This document shows, piece after piece, positions 9,405-18,497 of a DNA stretch of 64,000 nt (positions within the stretch are counted from its first letter, which is position 1; the number at the start of each line of letters is the position of its first letter). Source of the DNA: Methylophaga sp. (GTDB lineage: Bacteria; Pseudomonadota; Gammaproteobacteria; Nitrosococcales; Methylophagaceae). The notes under the pieces are model-generated. The model had not been told where the DNA came from. It ran no database searches and saw nothing but the letters and a program-made list of their open reading frames with translations. The stretch lies in NCBI GenBank assembly GCA_030148085.1, contig JASBUF010000041.1:22548-86547 (forward strand), read 5' to 3'. Both the position numbers and the translations under genes were made by a program.

Positions 9405-9428
9405 AAAAGGGCACCGACGAGCCCTTTT
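9405..9428 (-). terminator. Terminator of the DksA/TraR zinc-finger gene
   Basis: AAAAGGGC/GCCCTTTT stem with an 8-base loop; the minus strand continues into a T-run. Confidence 0.85.
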
Positions 9429-9445
9429 AGGTGAATGGATAACGC

Positions 9446-9712
9446 TCAGCGCAATTGGCTGTCCTTACTGCCGCGACGGTTGAACAGGCCGGCGGCCTTG
9501 TTTGCACGGTCGATTTCTTCCTGACAATGCACGCAAAAACGGACGCCGGGAATGGCCTGACGACGTGCTTCTGGGATTTTCGCTTCACATTCCTCGCAGT
9601 GAGTCAGGCTTTCGCCTTTTGGCAGACGTGAGCGCGCCTGTTGAATTGCATCTTCAACGCTGGCATCTATTTGATCTTGTACTGCCCCGTCACGGGACCA
9701 ACCTCCAGCCAT
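9446..9712 (-). CDS. ybiI: DksA/TraR-type C4 zinc-finger protein, YbiI-like
   Basis: 88 residues from the start MAGGWSRDGAV, chosen because a GGAGGT ribosome site lies 5-6 bases before it and because it matches the N-terminus of E. coli YbiI. Four cysteines (CEEC ... CVHC) form the zinc site. The C-terminus ends NRRGSKDSQLR, highly conserved in YbiI. These proteins resemble the zinc-finger half of DksA, which binds the RNA polymerase secondary channel, but YbiI's function is unknown. Confidence 0.9.
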   Translation of the reverse strand: MAGGWSRDGAVQDQIDASVEDAIQQARSRLPKGESLTHCEECEAKIPEARRQAIPGVRFCVHCQEEIDRANKAAGLFNRRGSKDSQLR

Positions 9713-9946
9713 AACAACCTCCAAATGACTGTTTTCACGATAGTTTAATTATAGAGTAAAGATTGGGGTTGGAAGTTCTTATATCAAGTGGGGTTTAGCT
9801 ACAGAGCTTGGCTTTAAACTCTGATATTGATCGCTGCCGCGAGGCGTTCATTTATTTTTGTTCGCTCAGAATAAACGAACCCAACATCAGGGGCACCTTG
9901 TGCTGGCCTTTTATGGTTCGTTGTTTTGGTCAAACAAAAAATGAAC

Positions 9947-9967
9947 TTGTGAACCTCAAGTTCACAA
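9947..9967 (-). terminator. Hairpin terminator overlapping the stop codon of the hypothetical gene
   Basis: A perfect 8-bp inverted repeat TTGTGAAC/GTTCACAA with a 5-base loop. On the minus strand it is followed after five bases by a T-run. The stop codon of the upstream gene lies within the stem. Confidence 0.7.
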
Positions 9968-10273
9968 ATCTAGTTGCCCGTCCCTTGACTCTTGCTCTTT
10001 GAAATACTTGAGCAAACTATCAAGACCTTCACCTGCAGTGTTATCAGGAATAGTCCATTCATTTGTTTCTGAATCATGGAGTGCATAAACATCTGGTAGG
10101 CCTGTATCAACAGTTATTGGGCTTGCGAAGGCGCTATCATGTTCTTCATTGTATTCAACTCGCCATGCAATGACCGGTGTTGAGTACAGATCAACAATTT
10201 TATCGTCATCAGTTACTGGTTCAATCATATAAAGCGGGCGCGAGTTACTGATAATAGATACTTTATTTTCCAT
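9962..10273 (-). CDS. Hypothetical protein
   Basis: 103 residues, acidic (many Asp/Glu), with no signal peptide or membrane segment. A strong AAGGAGG ribosome site sits 5 bases before the start, which supports it as a real gene. No family recognised. The surrounding 9713-10493 stretch is visibly more AT-rich than its neighbours and may be a small insertion. Confidence 0.6.
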   Translation of the reverse strand: MENKVSIISNSRPLYMIEPVTDDDKIVDLYSTPVIAWRVEYNEEHDSAFASPITVDTGLPDVYALHDSETNEWTIPDNTAGEGLDSLLKYFKEQESRDGQLDL

Positions 10274-10493
10274 GCGAGCCTCCTTGGGAATAGAGAGTAA
10301 TGATGGACTGAAGCTAGTATATTTAGATGCTGCTATCGTCTACCAATGTATGTAGGCAATATCTTGCATTTATACATTGTTACGGTGAACACAGAGATGT
10401 TTATTCTGATGATTTAGATAAATAGGTTTTTTTATCAAATACTATAGCTAGCTGCTAAGCTACTCCATACTCAAATAAAAACAACCAACACCC

Positions 10494-11960
10494 ATGAAAT
10501 ATAGCGATCTCCGAGACTTCATCGACGGCCTCGAAAAGCAGGGCGAACTCAAACGCATCACTACCGAAGTGGATCCGGCTCTGGAAATGACCGAAATCGC
10601 TGACCGGGTATTACGGGCAGGTGGTCCAGCTTTATTATTTGAGAACCCGAAAGGCTCAAACGTACCGGCTTTATTAAACCTGTTCGGTACACCCAAACGG
10701 GTAGCAATGGGCATGGGCGAAGACTCGGTCACCGCTTTACGTGAAGTTGGTAAGTTGCTGGCTTTCCTAAAAGAGCCTGAACCACCCAAAGGCATGAGAG
10801 ATGCGTGGGAAAAGCTGCCGATCTTCAAGCAGGTGCTCAATATGGGGCCGAAGCTGGTGAAAAAGGCTGCCTGTCAGGAAGTCGTGCTGGAGAGGGATGA
10901 CATTGATCTTGCAAGCTACCCGATTCAACTGTGTTGGCCGGAAGATGCCGCCCCGCTGATTACCTGGGGGCTGGTGGTGACCCGTGGGCCGCATAAAGAA
11001 AGACAAAACTTAGGTATTTACCGTCAGCAGGTGATTGGTAAGAACCGTGTGATTATGCGCTGGTTGTCGCATCGTGGCGGCGCCTTGGACTTTAAGGAAT
11101 GGCAGCAAACGCATCCAGGCGAGCCATTCCCAGTCAGCGTCGTGTTAGGCTGCGATCCAGCCACTATTCTGGGTGCGGTGACGCCGGTACCAGATACGTT
11201 GTCGGAATATGCTTTTGCCGGATTATTGCGTGGCAGTAAGACGGAACTGGTCAAATGTATCGGCAATGATTTGCAGGTGCCAGCCAATGCGGAAATCGTG
11301 CTGGAAGGGCATATTTACCCGGATGATATGGCTCCCGAAGGCCCGTACGGTGATCACACTGGTTATTACAACGAGGTGGATAGCTTCCCGGTATTTACCA
11401 TTGAACGCATTACCCAGCGTAAAGACCCGATTTATCACAGCACCTACACCGGTCGTCCACCAGATGAACCGGCGATTCTGGGTGTTGCCTTAAACGAAGT
11501 GTTTGTGCCGATTCTGCAAAAGCAGTTTCCGGAAATTGTCGATTTCTATCTGCCGCCGGAAGGCTGTTCCTACCGTATGGCCGTGGTCAGTATGAAGAAG
11601 CAATATGCTGGTCATGCCAAGCGGGTAATGATGGGCGTCTGGTCATTTCTACGGCAATTTATGTATACAAAATTCGTGATCGTCGTCGATGATGATGTGA
11701 ACGTGCGCGACTGGCAGGATGTGATCTGGGCCATTACCACGCGTATGGATCCGGCTCGCGATACGACCTTGGTTGAGAATACACCGATTGATTACCTGGA
11801 TTTTGCCTCGCCGGTATCCGGCCTAGGTTCGAAGATGGGTATGGACGCCACAAATAAACTGCCCGGTGAAACCGATCGCGAGTGGGGCAGACCTATCGAA
11901 AAAGACCCGGCGGTTACGGAAAAAATTGACGAGATTTGGAATCAACTTGGGCTGGACTGA
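10494..11960 (+). CDS. ubiD: UbiD, 4-hydroxy-3-polyprenylbenzoate decarboxylase
   Basis: 488 residues, matching the full length of UbiD (497 in E. coli). It is conserved throughout, including the N-terminal [14 protein letters not shown] and the [12 protein letters not shown] motif. It removes the ring carboxylate in ubiquinone synthesis using prenylated FMN supplied by UbiX. Ribosome binding signal is weak. A MarC-family gene follows 55 bases later on the same strand. Confidence 0.96.
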   Translation: MKYSDLRDFIDGLEKQGELKRITTEVDPALEMTEIADRVLRAGGPALLFENPKGSNVPALLNLFGTPKRVAMGMGEDSVTALREVGKLLAFLKEPEPPKGMRDAWEKLPIFKQVLNMGPKLVKKAACQEVVLERDDIDLASYPIQLCWPEDAAPLITWGLVVTRGPHKERQNLGIYRQQVIGKNRVIMRWLSHRGGALDFKEWQQTHPGEPFPVSVVLGCDPATILGAVTPVPDTLSEYAFAGLLRGSKTELVKCIGNDLQVPANAEIVLEGHIYPDDMAPEGPYGDHTGYYNEVDSFPVFTIERITQRKDPIYHSTYTGRPPDEPAILGVALNEVFVPILQKQFPEIVDFYLPPEGCSYRMAVVSMKKQYAGHAKRVMMGVWSFLRQFMYTKFVIVVDDDVNVRDWQDVIWAITTRMDPARDTTLVENTPIDYLDFASPVSGLGSKMGMDATNKLPGETDREWGRPIEKDPAVTEKIDEIWNQLGLD

Positions 11961-12015
11961 GTCTGCCTGACAGGCGCAGACTGAAGCTGGGCAGACCTGA
12001 GTCAGGGAGTTCAGC

Positions 12016-12594
12016 ATGATTGAAAGCGCCTTATTGCTGTTTCTGGTGATTGATCCCTTTGGCAATCTGCCTTTTGTATTGGCTGTGCTCAGTGGCATTG
12101 AAAAGTCTCACTATCGTCGGACAATTCTCCGTGAAACCGTGTTGGCCTTGCTGGTGTTGGTGCTGTTTGCTCTCGCCGGTGAAGCTTTGCTTGGCTACCT
12201 CAATATCGAGCATGCGTCATTGATGGTGGCGGGTGGCGTTATCCTGTTTCTGATTTCAATGAAGATGATTTTCCAGTCTGCTAAGGATGTGTTTGCCGGC
12301 GACTATAGCCACGATTCTTTTTTGTTTCCTATTGCGATTCCGTGTCTGGCTGGCCCTTCGGCGATTACCACGGTGATGATCCTGCGTTCACAGCAACAGA
12401 CAGATCTGTGGGGCTTAATGCTGGCTTTGTCGCTGGTGCTGATAGCGACCTTTATTGTGTTTCTGCTCGGGCGCAAGATCAGTGATTGGTTGGGTGAGCG
12501 AGGCATCCGTGCCGTGGAAAAACTGATGGGTCTGCTGCTCAATCTGGTGGCGGTGAATATGATGCTGATCGGCGTTCGCGACTTTCTGGCTTAG
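12016..12594 (+). CDS. MarC-family integral membrane protein
   Basis: 192 residues with six hydrophobic segments. The N-terminal VIDPFGNLPF and the PLAIPCLAGPSAITT-like loop (here PIAIPCLAGP) mark the MarC/YhgN family (UPF0056). The function of the family is unknown; early links to antibiotic resistance were not confirmed. Convergent with the MAPEG gene 9 bases away. Confidence 0.9.
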   Translation: MIESALLLFLVIDPFGNLPFVLAVLSGIEKSHYRRTILRETVLALLVLVLFALAGEALLGYLNIEHASLMVAGGVILFLISMKMIFQSAKDVFAGDYSHDSFLFPIAIPCLAGPSAITTVMILRSQQQTDLWGLMLALSLVLIATFIVFLLGRKISDWLGERGIRAVEKLMGLLLNLVAVNMMLIGVRDFLA

Positions 12595-12603
12595 CCAAGC
12601 ACA

Positions 12604-12999
12604 CTAATTGCCGGCAAAGAAATAACCGGCAATCAGGTAGAAAATATTCAGCGCCGCCAAGGCCATGATCAGATAGAAGGTGAACTTCATCCCCAGAACA
12701 CGTCGCTTGCCGTCAGCCTGTTGAAGCGCGGAGGCATGAATAATCCGACCGGTGAGCAGGGCAATGCCAGCAATGTGAATCAGCCACCACGAGGCACCAG
12801 CCCACTCCAGCATGATCATCAGGATCAGAATAATCGGTATGTATTCGGTAGCATTGCCCTGAGTACGAATGGCGGCCTGCAGGTCAGCATGACCGCCATC
12901 CCCCAGCATGACCCGGTGCAGCCTGCGCAGTTGGATTACGTTCAGTGACAGTTTCATAATCCATAAAGCACAGAGGCTGGCATACAAGGCAGTAATCAT
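12604..12999 (-). CDS. MAPEG-family membrane protein
   Basis: 131 residues, four predicted membrane helices, and the MAPEG signature with RGNATEY replaced by TQGNATEYIPI in helix 2. Family members are small membrane enzymes of eicosanoid and glutathione metabolism; the bacterial ones (YecN-like) have no settled function. It follows the methyltransferase gene by 15 bases, suggesting one transcript. Confidence 0.85.
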   Translation of the reverse strand: MITALYASLCALWIMKLSLNVIQLRRLHRVMLGDGGHADLQAAIRTQGNATEYIPIILILMIMLEWAGASWWLIHIAGIALLTGRIIHASALQQADGKRRVLGMKFTFYLIMALAALNIFYLIAGYFFAGN

Positions 13000-13014
13000 C
13001 GTTGTACATCGCTC

Positions 13015-13740
13015 CTAGGGTTTTCTGGGAAACAGCATCGGCACGGTTTTTCTGTAGTGTGTGTAGTCTTCGCCCAGAATGTTTTTCAAGTCATGCTCTT
13101 CAAACTGGATGCCGATCAGAATATAAAGCGTGGTCATCAGTGAAAACAAGAGGTGACCCTGCGTCATTACAGGCGTTGCCCAGAAGGCGATGATAAAGCC
13201 GAGCATAATTGGGTGACGAATGAATTTATACAGCGCTCTAGTTTGGAACGGGACATGTTCATAAGGGCGATCACGGAGGTGTAACCACACCTGCCGCAGC
13301 CCGAATAAATCAAAGTGATTAATCATAAAGGTGGACAGAAAGACAATTATCCAGCCGAGGGCAAATACCGCCCATATAAGGCTTTGGCCGAGACTGGAGT
13401 CGACTTGCCAGACTACGGTGGTCATCGGTTGCCATAGCCAGTAGAGCAGAAACAGCAACAGACTGGAGACGATAACGTAAATGCTGCGCTCGATCGGTAC
13501 CGGCACATATTGGGTAAACCAGCACTTGAAAAACGGCCGTGCCATAAGGCTGTGCTGTACTGCGAAGGCTCCGAGCAGCAGTAGGTTGATAATCAGGCTA
13601 CTGACAAGTGCTGACTCAGTTCCGGAATTGATGCTTTTAGGAACAATGATTTCGGCCAGAAAGCCGATGGCGTATACAAAGGCCAAAAAGAAAACTAAGT
13701 AACTGATTACACCGAAGAGAAACGACGTCATTTTGTTCAT
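13015..13740 (-). CDS. mddA: Probable methanethiol S-methyltransferase (MddA/NnrU family)
   Basis: 241 residues with about six membrane helices and the C-terminal RHPIMLGFIIAFWATP segment, followed by EEHDL, as in the isoprenylcysteine carboxyl methyltransferase-like fold. The motif pattern and length agree best with MddA, which methylates methanethiol to dimethyl sulfide using S-adenosylmethionine. NnrU-like proteins are related, so the substrate assignment is an inference. An inverted repeat at 13783-13806 lies just upstream of the start. Confidence 0.7.
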   Translation of the reverse strand: MNKMTSFLFGVISYLVFFLAFVYAIGFLAEIIVPKSINSGTESALVSSLIINLLLLGAFAVQHSLMARPFFKCWFTQYVPVPIERSIYVIVSSLLLFLLYWLWQPMTTVVWQVDSSLGQSLIWAVFALGWIIVFLSTFMINHFDLFGLRQVWLHLRDRPYEHVPFQTRALYKFIRHPIMLGFIIAFWATPVMTQGHLLFSLMTTLYILIGIQFEEHDLKNILGEDYTHYRKTVPMLFPRKP

Positions 13741-13782
13741 GACAGGCTCCTTCTTGTAGCTTAGATAATCGGTAAGAGGGAT

Positions 13783-13806
13783 TTATCTGATTGTTTAAAC
13801 AGATAA
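13783..13806. promoter_or_regulatory. Inverted repeat upstream of the MddA-like gene
   Basis: Perfect 7-bp arms TTATCTG/CAGATAA with a 10-base spacer, 43 bases upstream of the methyltransferase start and 47 bases past the moaE stop. No T-run follows, so an operator is more likely than a terminator. Confidence 0.4.
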
Positions 13807-13852
13807 TTTTACTGTCTACCTGTCAGGGTAAGATGTCAATATCCGGGCAAGT

Positions 13853-14299
13853 TCAGTTTGAGCTGTGACCGTTGGTATTTTCTTCCACCCAGTGTGCGCC
13901 TTCCGGGTTAAATTCCTGCTTCCAGAACGGGGCTCGGTACTTTAGCTCTTCAATCAGCCAGTTGCAGGCATCCAGCGCGGCACGGCGGTGAGCCGACCAG
14001 CAGGCAATAATCACTATCGCATCACCGGGATAGATATCACCGACCCTATGGACGATGAGGCAATCCTGTAAGGGCCACTGTTCACGGGCTTCCTGTTCCA
14101 GTTTTTCCAGGTATTGCCCGGTCATGGCCGGATAATGTTCCAGCGTCATTTTGCTGAGGTTTTGCCGCTCGCTGAAATCACGCATGGTGCCGATAAAGCT
14201 CGCTGCCGCGCCAAACTGCCCGTTTTGGCGATGGGCTGCCTGATGCTCGGCAATCAGTTGCCAAGGGTCGATATGTTGCTCACTGACCCGACTGGCCAT
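13853..14299 (-). CDS. moaE: MoaE, molybdopterin synthase catalytic subunit
   Basis: 148 residues with the MoaE core: GAAASFIGTMRDF near the N-terminus, LEHYPAM, HRVGDIYPGD and the RAPFWKQE lysine region at the end that forms the active site. With MoaD it inserts two sulfurs into cyclic pyranopterin monophosphate. It starts one base after the moaD stop. Confidence 0.96.
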   Translation of the reverse strand: MASRVSEQHIDPWQLIAEHQAAHRQNGQFGAAASFIGTMRDFSERQNLSKMTLEHYPAMTGQYLEKLEQEAREQWPLQDCLIVHRVGDIYPGDAIVIIACWSAHRRAALDACNWLIEELKYRAPFWKQEFNPEGAHWVEENTNGHSSN

Positions 14300-14300
14300 C

Positions 14301-14528
14301 TTAGCCTCCGGTCACCGGCGGGAAGAAAGCGACTTCGTCGCCGTCTTTCACAACGGAATCGAACTTGGCATAGTCTAAGTTGATGGCGACCAGCACATTG
14401 TCCGGACGCGGTGCGTTGTCGGTCGCCTGAGCCCAGGCATCGCCAGCATTGGAGGCTGTGGCCAGTTCAACTTCGGCCTTGCCGATTTTTTCACGCAGGC
14501 TGGCAAAAAATTTGACTTGAATACTCAT
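14301..14528 (-). CDS. moaD: MoaD, molybdopterin synthase sulfur carrier subunit
   Basis: 75 residues from MSIQVKFFASLREKIG, the true start; the longer upstream frame overlaps moaC on the other strand and has no family match. It has the ubiquitin-like fold and ends in the Gly-Gly (PPVTGG) that carries the thiocarboxylate. Its start faces moaC with a 48-base divergent gap. Confidence 0.95.
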   Translation of the reverse strand: MSIQVKFFASLREKIGKAEVELATASNAGDAWAQATDNAPRPDNVLVAINLDYAKFDSVVKDGDEVAFFPPVTGG

Positions 14529-14576
14529 CTGGTTGATCGTTTTAGCGATTTTTAAATTACTAGGATAACACTTGCG

Positions 14577-15053
14577 ATGTCTGAATTGACGCATTTTAAT
14601 CAGGCTGGAGAAGCCCATATGGTCGATGTCGGTGGCAAGAAGGTGACCGATCGCGTTGCCGTCGCGGCGGGCACGATTCAGATGTTGCCTGAGACCTTCA
14701 AGCTGATTGAGCAGGGCGGGCATAAAAAAGGTGATGTTCTGGGGATTGCCCGGGTGGCGGGCATTATGGCGGCAAAGAAAACCGCCGATTTGGTGCCTTT
14801 ATGTCATCCACTGGCTTTGTCAAAGGTGTCGGTCGAGTTCGCACTGGATGCTGACACTCAAGCCGTGCATTGTCAGGCTACCGTTGGTACCAGCGGTCAG
14901 ACCGGTGTGGAAATGGAGGCGTTGACCGCTGTGCAGGTTGCCTTACTGACGATTTACGATATGTGTAAAGCCGTCGATAAGGCTATGGTCATGACTAATA
15001 TCCGCCTGCTGGAAAAAGCCGGTGGTAAAAGCGGTCATTGGCTTCGCGATTAA
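14577..15053 (+). CDS. moaC: MoaC, cyclic pyranopterin monophosphate synthase
   Basis: 158 residues with conserved [17 protein letters not shown] and [15 protein letters not shown] segments and the MCKAVDKAM region. It completes the first step of molybdenum cofactor synthesis after MoaA. Its orientation opposite to moaD and moaE means the molybdopterin genes are read from two divergent promoters. moaC ends exactly where the convergent regulator gene ends, with no terminator between. Confidence 0.96.
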   Translation: MSELTHFNQAGEAHMVDVGGKKVTDRVAVAAGTIQMLPETFKLIEQGGHKKGDVLGIARVAGIMAAKKTADLVPLCHPLALSKVSVEFALDADTQAVHCQATVGTSGQTGVEMEALTAVQVALLTIYDMCKAVDKAMVMTNIRLLEKAGGKSGHWLRD

Positions 15054-16130
15054 TTACCTACCGCTAAACACGTCACTGAAGCTGACATAATCACCTGACT
15101 GGCGGGTGTCATAACCGGAAAAGCCCACCAGTTTGTCATGAAACTGTTGGCCTTTGAGTAAGGCGGTGATCTCGCCGACACGGGCATCTTTCATCAAATG
15201 ACGCGGCACGGCGAGGCAGTAGTGTTCCCATACCAGCGGAATAAATTCCAGATTGAACTTGTCGGCCATTGGCGCAATGCCAAAGCCGACATCGGCTGCG
15301 CCACTGGCGACCATAGCGGCGACGGCCATATGTGTAAATTCTTCATGGGTGTAACCACGAATCTGAGCTGGCTGGATATTGTCTGCCTGCAACAGCTGAT
15401 CCAGCAGTAAACGTGTTCCCGAATCAGCCTGACGATTGATAAACGTCAGATCAGGCTGGGTCAAAGAGTGAATGTCCTGAACTTGTTTAGGGTTGCCGTT
15501 GGCCACCATCAAGCCCTGATTGCGTTTGACTACATAAATCAGCTGGTGGCTGTCTTCACTAACCAGATTGAGGTAGTCCTTGGCCAGATGGTGGCCAAGT
15601 TCACCGACCGGAATATGAAAACCGGCAATATGGCAGTCGCCATTACGCAATGCCCGCAGGCTTTCCAGACTGCCGTGAAAATGCAGGTCTAGCTGAAAGT
15701 CGGATTGCTGATTGATGAGATCGCGCAGCGTGCCAACAGCGAGGCCATGGCTGGCAAAGATATTAAAGCCATCGGCATCATCCTGATTGATCAGGGATTC
15801 AAATTCGCGTTTGAACTGGGTGGAGAAATTATCCAGCTCAGGGGAAAACGAGGCGTTCAGCTGACGCTGACCATGCATCAGCTTCTCACCAGCCGGTGCC
15901 AGTTTTGCACCACGACCGCGCTCTAGCGTAACTAACGGCTGGCCCAGCAGGCATTCCCACTTATTCAGCAAACCCCAAGCGTAACGGTATGACACCTGGA
16001 TTTTATCGGTGGCTTTTCTCAGAGAGCCTTCCGTTTGCACAGCTTCCAGCATTTCAAACAATACCTTGTCGATATTGTGCTGCTCACCCAGATGGCTTAA
16101 CTGCCAGTGGAAATCAATCTTTATATCCAT
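15054..16130 (-). CDS. ModE-like transcription regulator with periplasmic-binding-protein-like sensor domain
   Basis: 358 residues. Residues ~20-90 form a winged helix of the ModE/LysR type (TEGSLRKATDKIQVSYRYAW). Residues ~130-330 form a PBP_like domain that could bind a molybdate, tungstate or cofactor-related ligand. It lies between moaC and a tungstate-binding protein, so a role in molybdenum/tungsten control is likely. An inverted repeat directly before its start suggests autoregulation. The ligand is not shown by sequence. Confidence 0.8.
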   Translation of the reverse strand: MDIKIDFHWQLSHLGEQHNIDKVLFEMLEAVQTEGSLRKATDKIQVSYRYAWGLLNKWECLLGQPLVTLERGRGAKLAPAGEKLMHGQRQLNASFSPELDNFSTQFKREFESLINQDDADGFNIFASHGLAVGTLRDLINQQSDFQLDLHFHGSLESLRALRNGDCHIAGFHIPVGELGHHLAKDYLNLVSEDSHQLIYVVKRNQGLMVANGNPKQVQDIHSLTQPDLTFINRQADSGTRLLLDQLLQADNIQPAQIRGYTHEEFTHMAVAAMVASGAADVGFGIAPMADKFNLEFIPLVWEHYCLAVPRHLMKDARVGEITALLKGQQFHDKLVGFSGYDTRQSGDYVSFSDVFSGR

Positions 16131-16133
16131 TCT

Positions 16134-16151
16134 TATGAATTCCTATTCATA
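16134..16151. promoter_or_regulatory. Operator-like inverted repeat in the regulator/porin divergent region
   Basis: Perfect 7-bp arms TATGAAT/ATTCATA around a 4-base spacer, 4 bases from the regulator start. A second, looser TATATG...CATATA repeat lies about 40 bases further towards the porin gene. Both fit a site bound by the ModE-like protein. Confidence 0.55.
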
Positions 16152-16250
16152 TTTTGTGCCGTGTTATTCCCGATTATACTGAGATGTATATGAGTTTAAA
16201 TATGCATATAAAAACATAATCCAGGTATTCAATTAACCAAGGAAATAGCA

Positions 16251-17597
16251 ATGAAATTAAAAACAACCGTATTTTTGGCTGGGCTTGCAGCTACAGTGGC
16301 CATGCCGGTGCAGGCAGGTTCGGAAATAGAAACCCTGATCAACATGCTGCATGAAAATGGCATGGTCAGTAATGATCAGTACGGGCGTCTGATGGATGAG
16401 CTGAAACAAAATCAGACCCAGGCTGCTGAGGATAAAGCCGAGGTCGATCAAAAGCTGGCAGAAGCCACCAAGCCATCTGATGTTGAAATTACGACCAATG
16501 GTGGTCTGACTGTCAAAACACGTGATGGTAAGTTTCAAACCAAACTGGGTGGCCGTGTGCAGGCTGATGCCGCGACTTACAGTGGTGACCCTGAGCTCGG
16601 CAATGGGACTGAAATCCGTCGTGCACGCTTGTACATTGACGGCGTGATGTATAACGACTGGGCATATAAACTGGAATATGACTTTGCTAACACCGGTTCG
16701 AATGGCAAGGGTATTGCCGATGCTTACCTGAGCTACAAAGGCTTTGACAATCTTCAGATTAAAGTCGGTAACTTCAAAGATCCGTTCAGCCTGCAGGAGC
16801 AGACCAGCTCAAACCATATCAGCTTTATGGAGCGTGGTTTACCGTCAGCGTTTGCTGCTGGTCGTCATATTGGTGTAATGGCGAGCACAGAGCAGCAAAA
16901 CTGGACGTTGGCGAGTGGGGTATTTGGTGACTCGCTGACAGCGACCGGTTCTGATGTCGATAAAGATGAAGGCTGGGGGCTTGGTACCCGTGCGACATGG
17001 GCGCCGATCAATGACGGTACGGAAGTAGTACATCTTGGTTTAGGTCTGAATTACCGTGAAACCGGTGGTGATAATGCAGCGCGCTTTAATCAGCAGCCGG
17101 AAAGCCATGTGGCGGGTATCAGTATTGTTGATACAGGCACGATTGCTGGCGTCGATGACTTCTTCAAAGTCGGTGCCGAAATCGCGACGGTTCAAGGACC
17201 ATTCTCAGCGCAGGCGGAATACATCACTACTTCTGTTAAACGTGATGGTGGTTCGGATCTGGATTTTGATGGTTGGTATGTGCAGGCAGGGTATTTCCTG
17301 ACCGGGGAATCACGTAACTATAAGACCGGTAAGTTCGGCGGTATCAAACCCAAAGCTAATGTTGGTGAAGGTGGCATCGGTGCCTGGGAATTGGCTTTAC
17401 GTTACAGCACGGTTGATTTGACTGATGCAGACATTGATGGCGGTGAAGCCGATGCCATCGCTCTGGGGTTAAACTGGTACCCGACACCGACTTTACGTTT
17501 CTCGGCTAACTACGTCGATGTGCTTGAAGTGGACGGCGGCAGCTATGACGATGAGGAGCCAAGTGTATTCCAGCTGCGTAGTCAGTGGGCGTTCTAA
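16251..17597 (+). CDS. OprP/OprO-type outer-membrane porin
   Basis: 448 residues: signal peptide (1-22, ending VQA), a short coiled region (about 30-75, rich in Lys/Glu/Gln) as in other OprP-family porins, then a long beta-barrel with aromatic C-terminal residues (WAF). These porins take up anions such as phosphate or pyrophosphate. Placement between a Mo/W regulator and a tungstate-binding protein suggests oxyanion uptake, which is an inference. Confidence 0.85.
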   Translation: MKLKTTVFLAGLAATVAMPVQAGSEIETLINMLHENGMVSNDQYGRLMDELKQNQTQAAEDKAEVDQKLAEATKPSDVEITTNGGLTVKTRDGKFQTKLGGRVQADAATYSGDPELGNGTEIRRARLYIDGVMYNDWAYKLEYDFANTGSNGKGIADAYLSYKGFDNLQIKVGNFKDPFSLQEQTSSNHISFMERGLPSAFAAGRHIGVMASTEQQNWTLASGVFGDSLTATGSDVDKDEGWGLGTRATWAPINDGTEVVHLGLGLNYRETGGDNAARFNQQPESHVAGISIVDTGTIAGVDDFFKVGAEIATVQGPFSAQAEYITTSVKRDGGSDLDFDGWYVQAGYFLTGESRNYKTGKFGGIKPKANVGEGGIGAWELALRYSTVDLTDADIDGGEADAIALGLNWYPTPTLRFSANYVDVLEVDGGSYDDEEPSVFQLRSQWAF

Positions 17598-17656
17598 TCA
17601 CCTAAATGTCATCATTATTTGCTAATGCTGTTAGCAACCTAACAAGGAGATAAGTC

Positions 17657-18466
17657 ATGAAAATGAGAAAATGGATTGGCCTGCTTGTGCTGGCTATCAT
17701 GAGCTCTTCGGCGATGGCCGTAGAGCACCTCAAGCTGTCTACCACCACCAGTACGGATAACTCCGGATTGCTGGCGGAACTGCATCCGGCTTTTGAGCAG
17801 AAGTTTAATGTGAAGGTGGATGTGATTGCTGTCGGCACCGGCAAGGCGCTGAAACTGGGCAGTAACGGCGATGTGGATGTAGTGTTTGTGCATGCGCCAC
17901 AGGCAGAACTGCAATTTGTCCAGCAAGGGCATTTCATCGATCGCACAGCGGTAATGCACAATGACTTTGTTTTGGTTGGCCCGGCAACAGATCCGGCGCG
18001 CATTGCCACAGCAGAAAATGCGGCAGGTGCGATGATCCGCATTGCTAATGCCAAAGCCGACTTTGTCTCGCGTGGTGACGATTCAGGTACCCATAAAAAA
18101 GAAATTGCGTTATGGGAAAATGCCAATCTGGCTACCCCATCAGGCAGTTGGTACATCGCGGCCGGTCAGGGCATGGGTGCAGTACTGAAAATCGCCGATG
18201 AGAAGCAGGGCTATGCCTTGAGTGACCGCGGCACACAGATTGCCTATGCCGATAAGATGAGCCTGAAAGTGCTGTTTGAAGGGGATGAGGTGTTATTTAA
18301 CCCCTATCATGTGATGGCCGTGAATCCGGCACGTCATGGTCATACCAACTATGAGCTGGCGAAGAAATATATTGATTTTGTGTCCGGTCCCGAAGGACAG
18401 GCCATCATCAAGAACTTCCGTCTGCATGGACAGCCATTGTTCCATCCGGATGCCATCAGCGAGTAA
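17657..18466 (+). CDS. tupA: TupA-like tungstate/molybdate-binding periplasmic protein
   Basis: 269 residues with a signal peptide (1-21). The mature N-terminus has the TTTSTDNSGLL pattern of TupA, and GDDSGTHKKE is the second ligand loop. TupA binds tungstate tightly for an ABC importer. Here no TupB permease or TupC ATPase follows: the gene ends at a strong terminator and the next gene is unrelated and on the other strand. A strong AAGGAG ribosome site precedes it; it follows the porin by 59 bases. Confidence 0.9.
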   Translation: MKMRKWIGLLVLAIMSSSAMAVEHLKLSTTTSTDNSGLLAELHPAFEQKFNVKVDVIAVGTGKALKLGSNGDVDVVFVHAPQAELQFVQQGHFIDRTAVMHNDFVLVGPATDPARIATAENAAGAMIRIANAKADFVSRGDDSGTHKKEIALWENANLATPSGSWYIAAGQGMGAVLKIADEKQGYALSDRGTQIAYADKMSLKVLFEGDEVLFNPYHVMAVNPARHGHTNYELAKKYIDFVSGPEGQAIIKNFRLHGQPLFHPDAISE

Positions 18467-18470
18467 AACG

Positions 18471-18495
18471 AAAAGGCCGCGAAAGCGGCCTTTTT
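18471..18495 (+). terminator. Terminator between tupA and the DUF2333 gene
   Basis: 10-bp stem AAAAGGCCGC/GCGGCCTTTT with a GAAA loop and T-run; near-symmetric, so usable from both strands. Confidence 0.92.
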
Positions 18496-18497
18496 AT

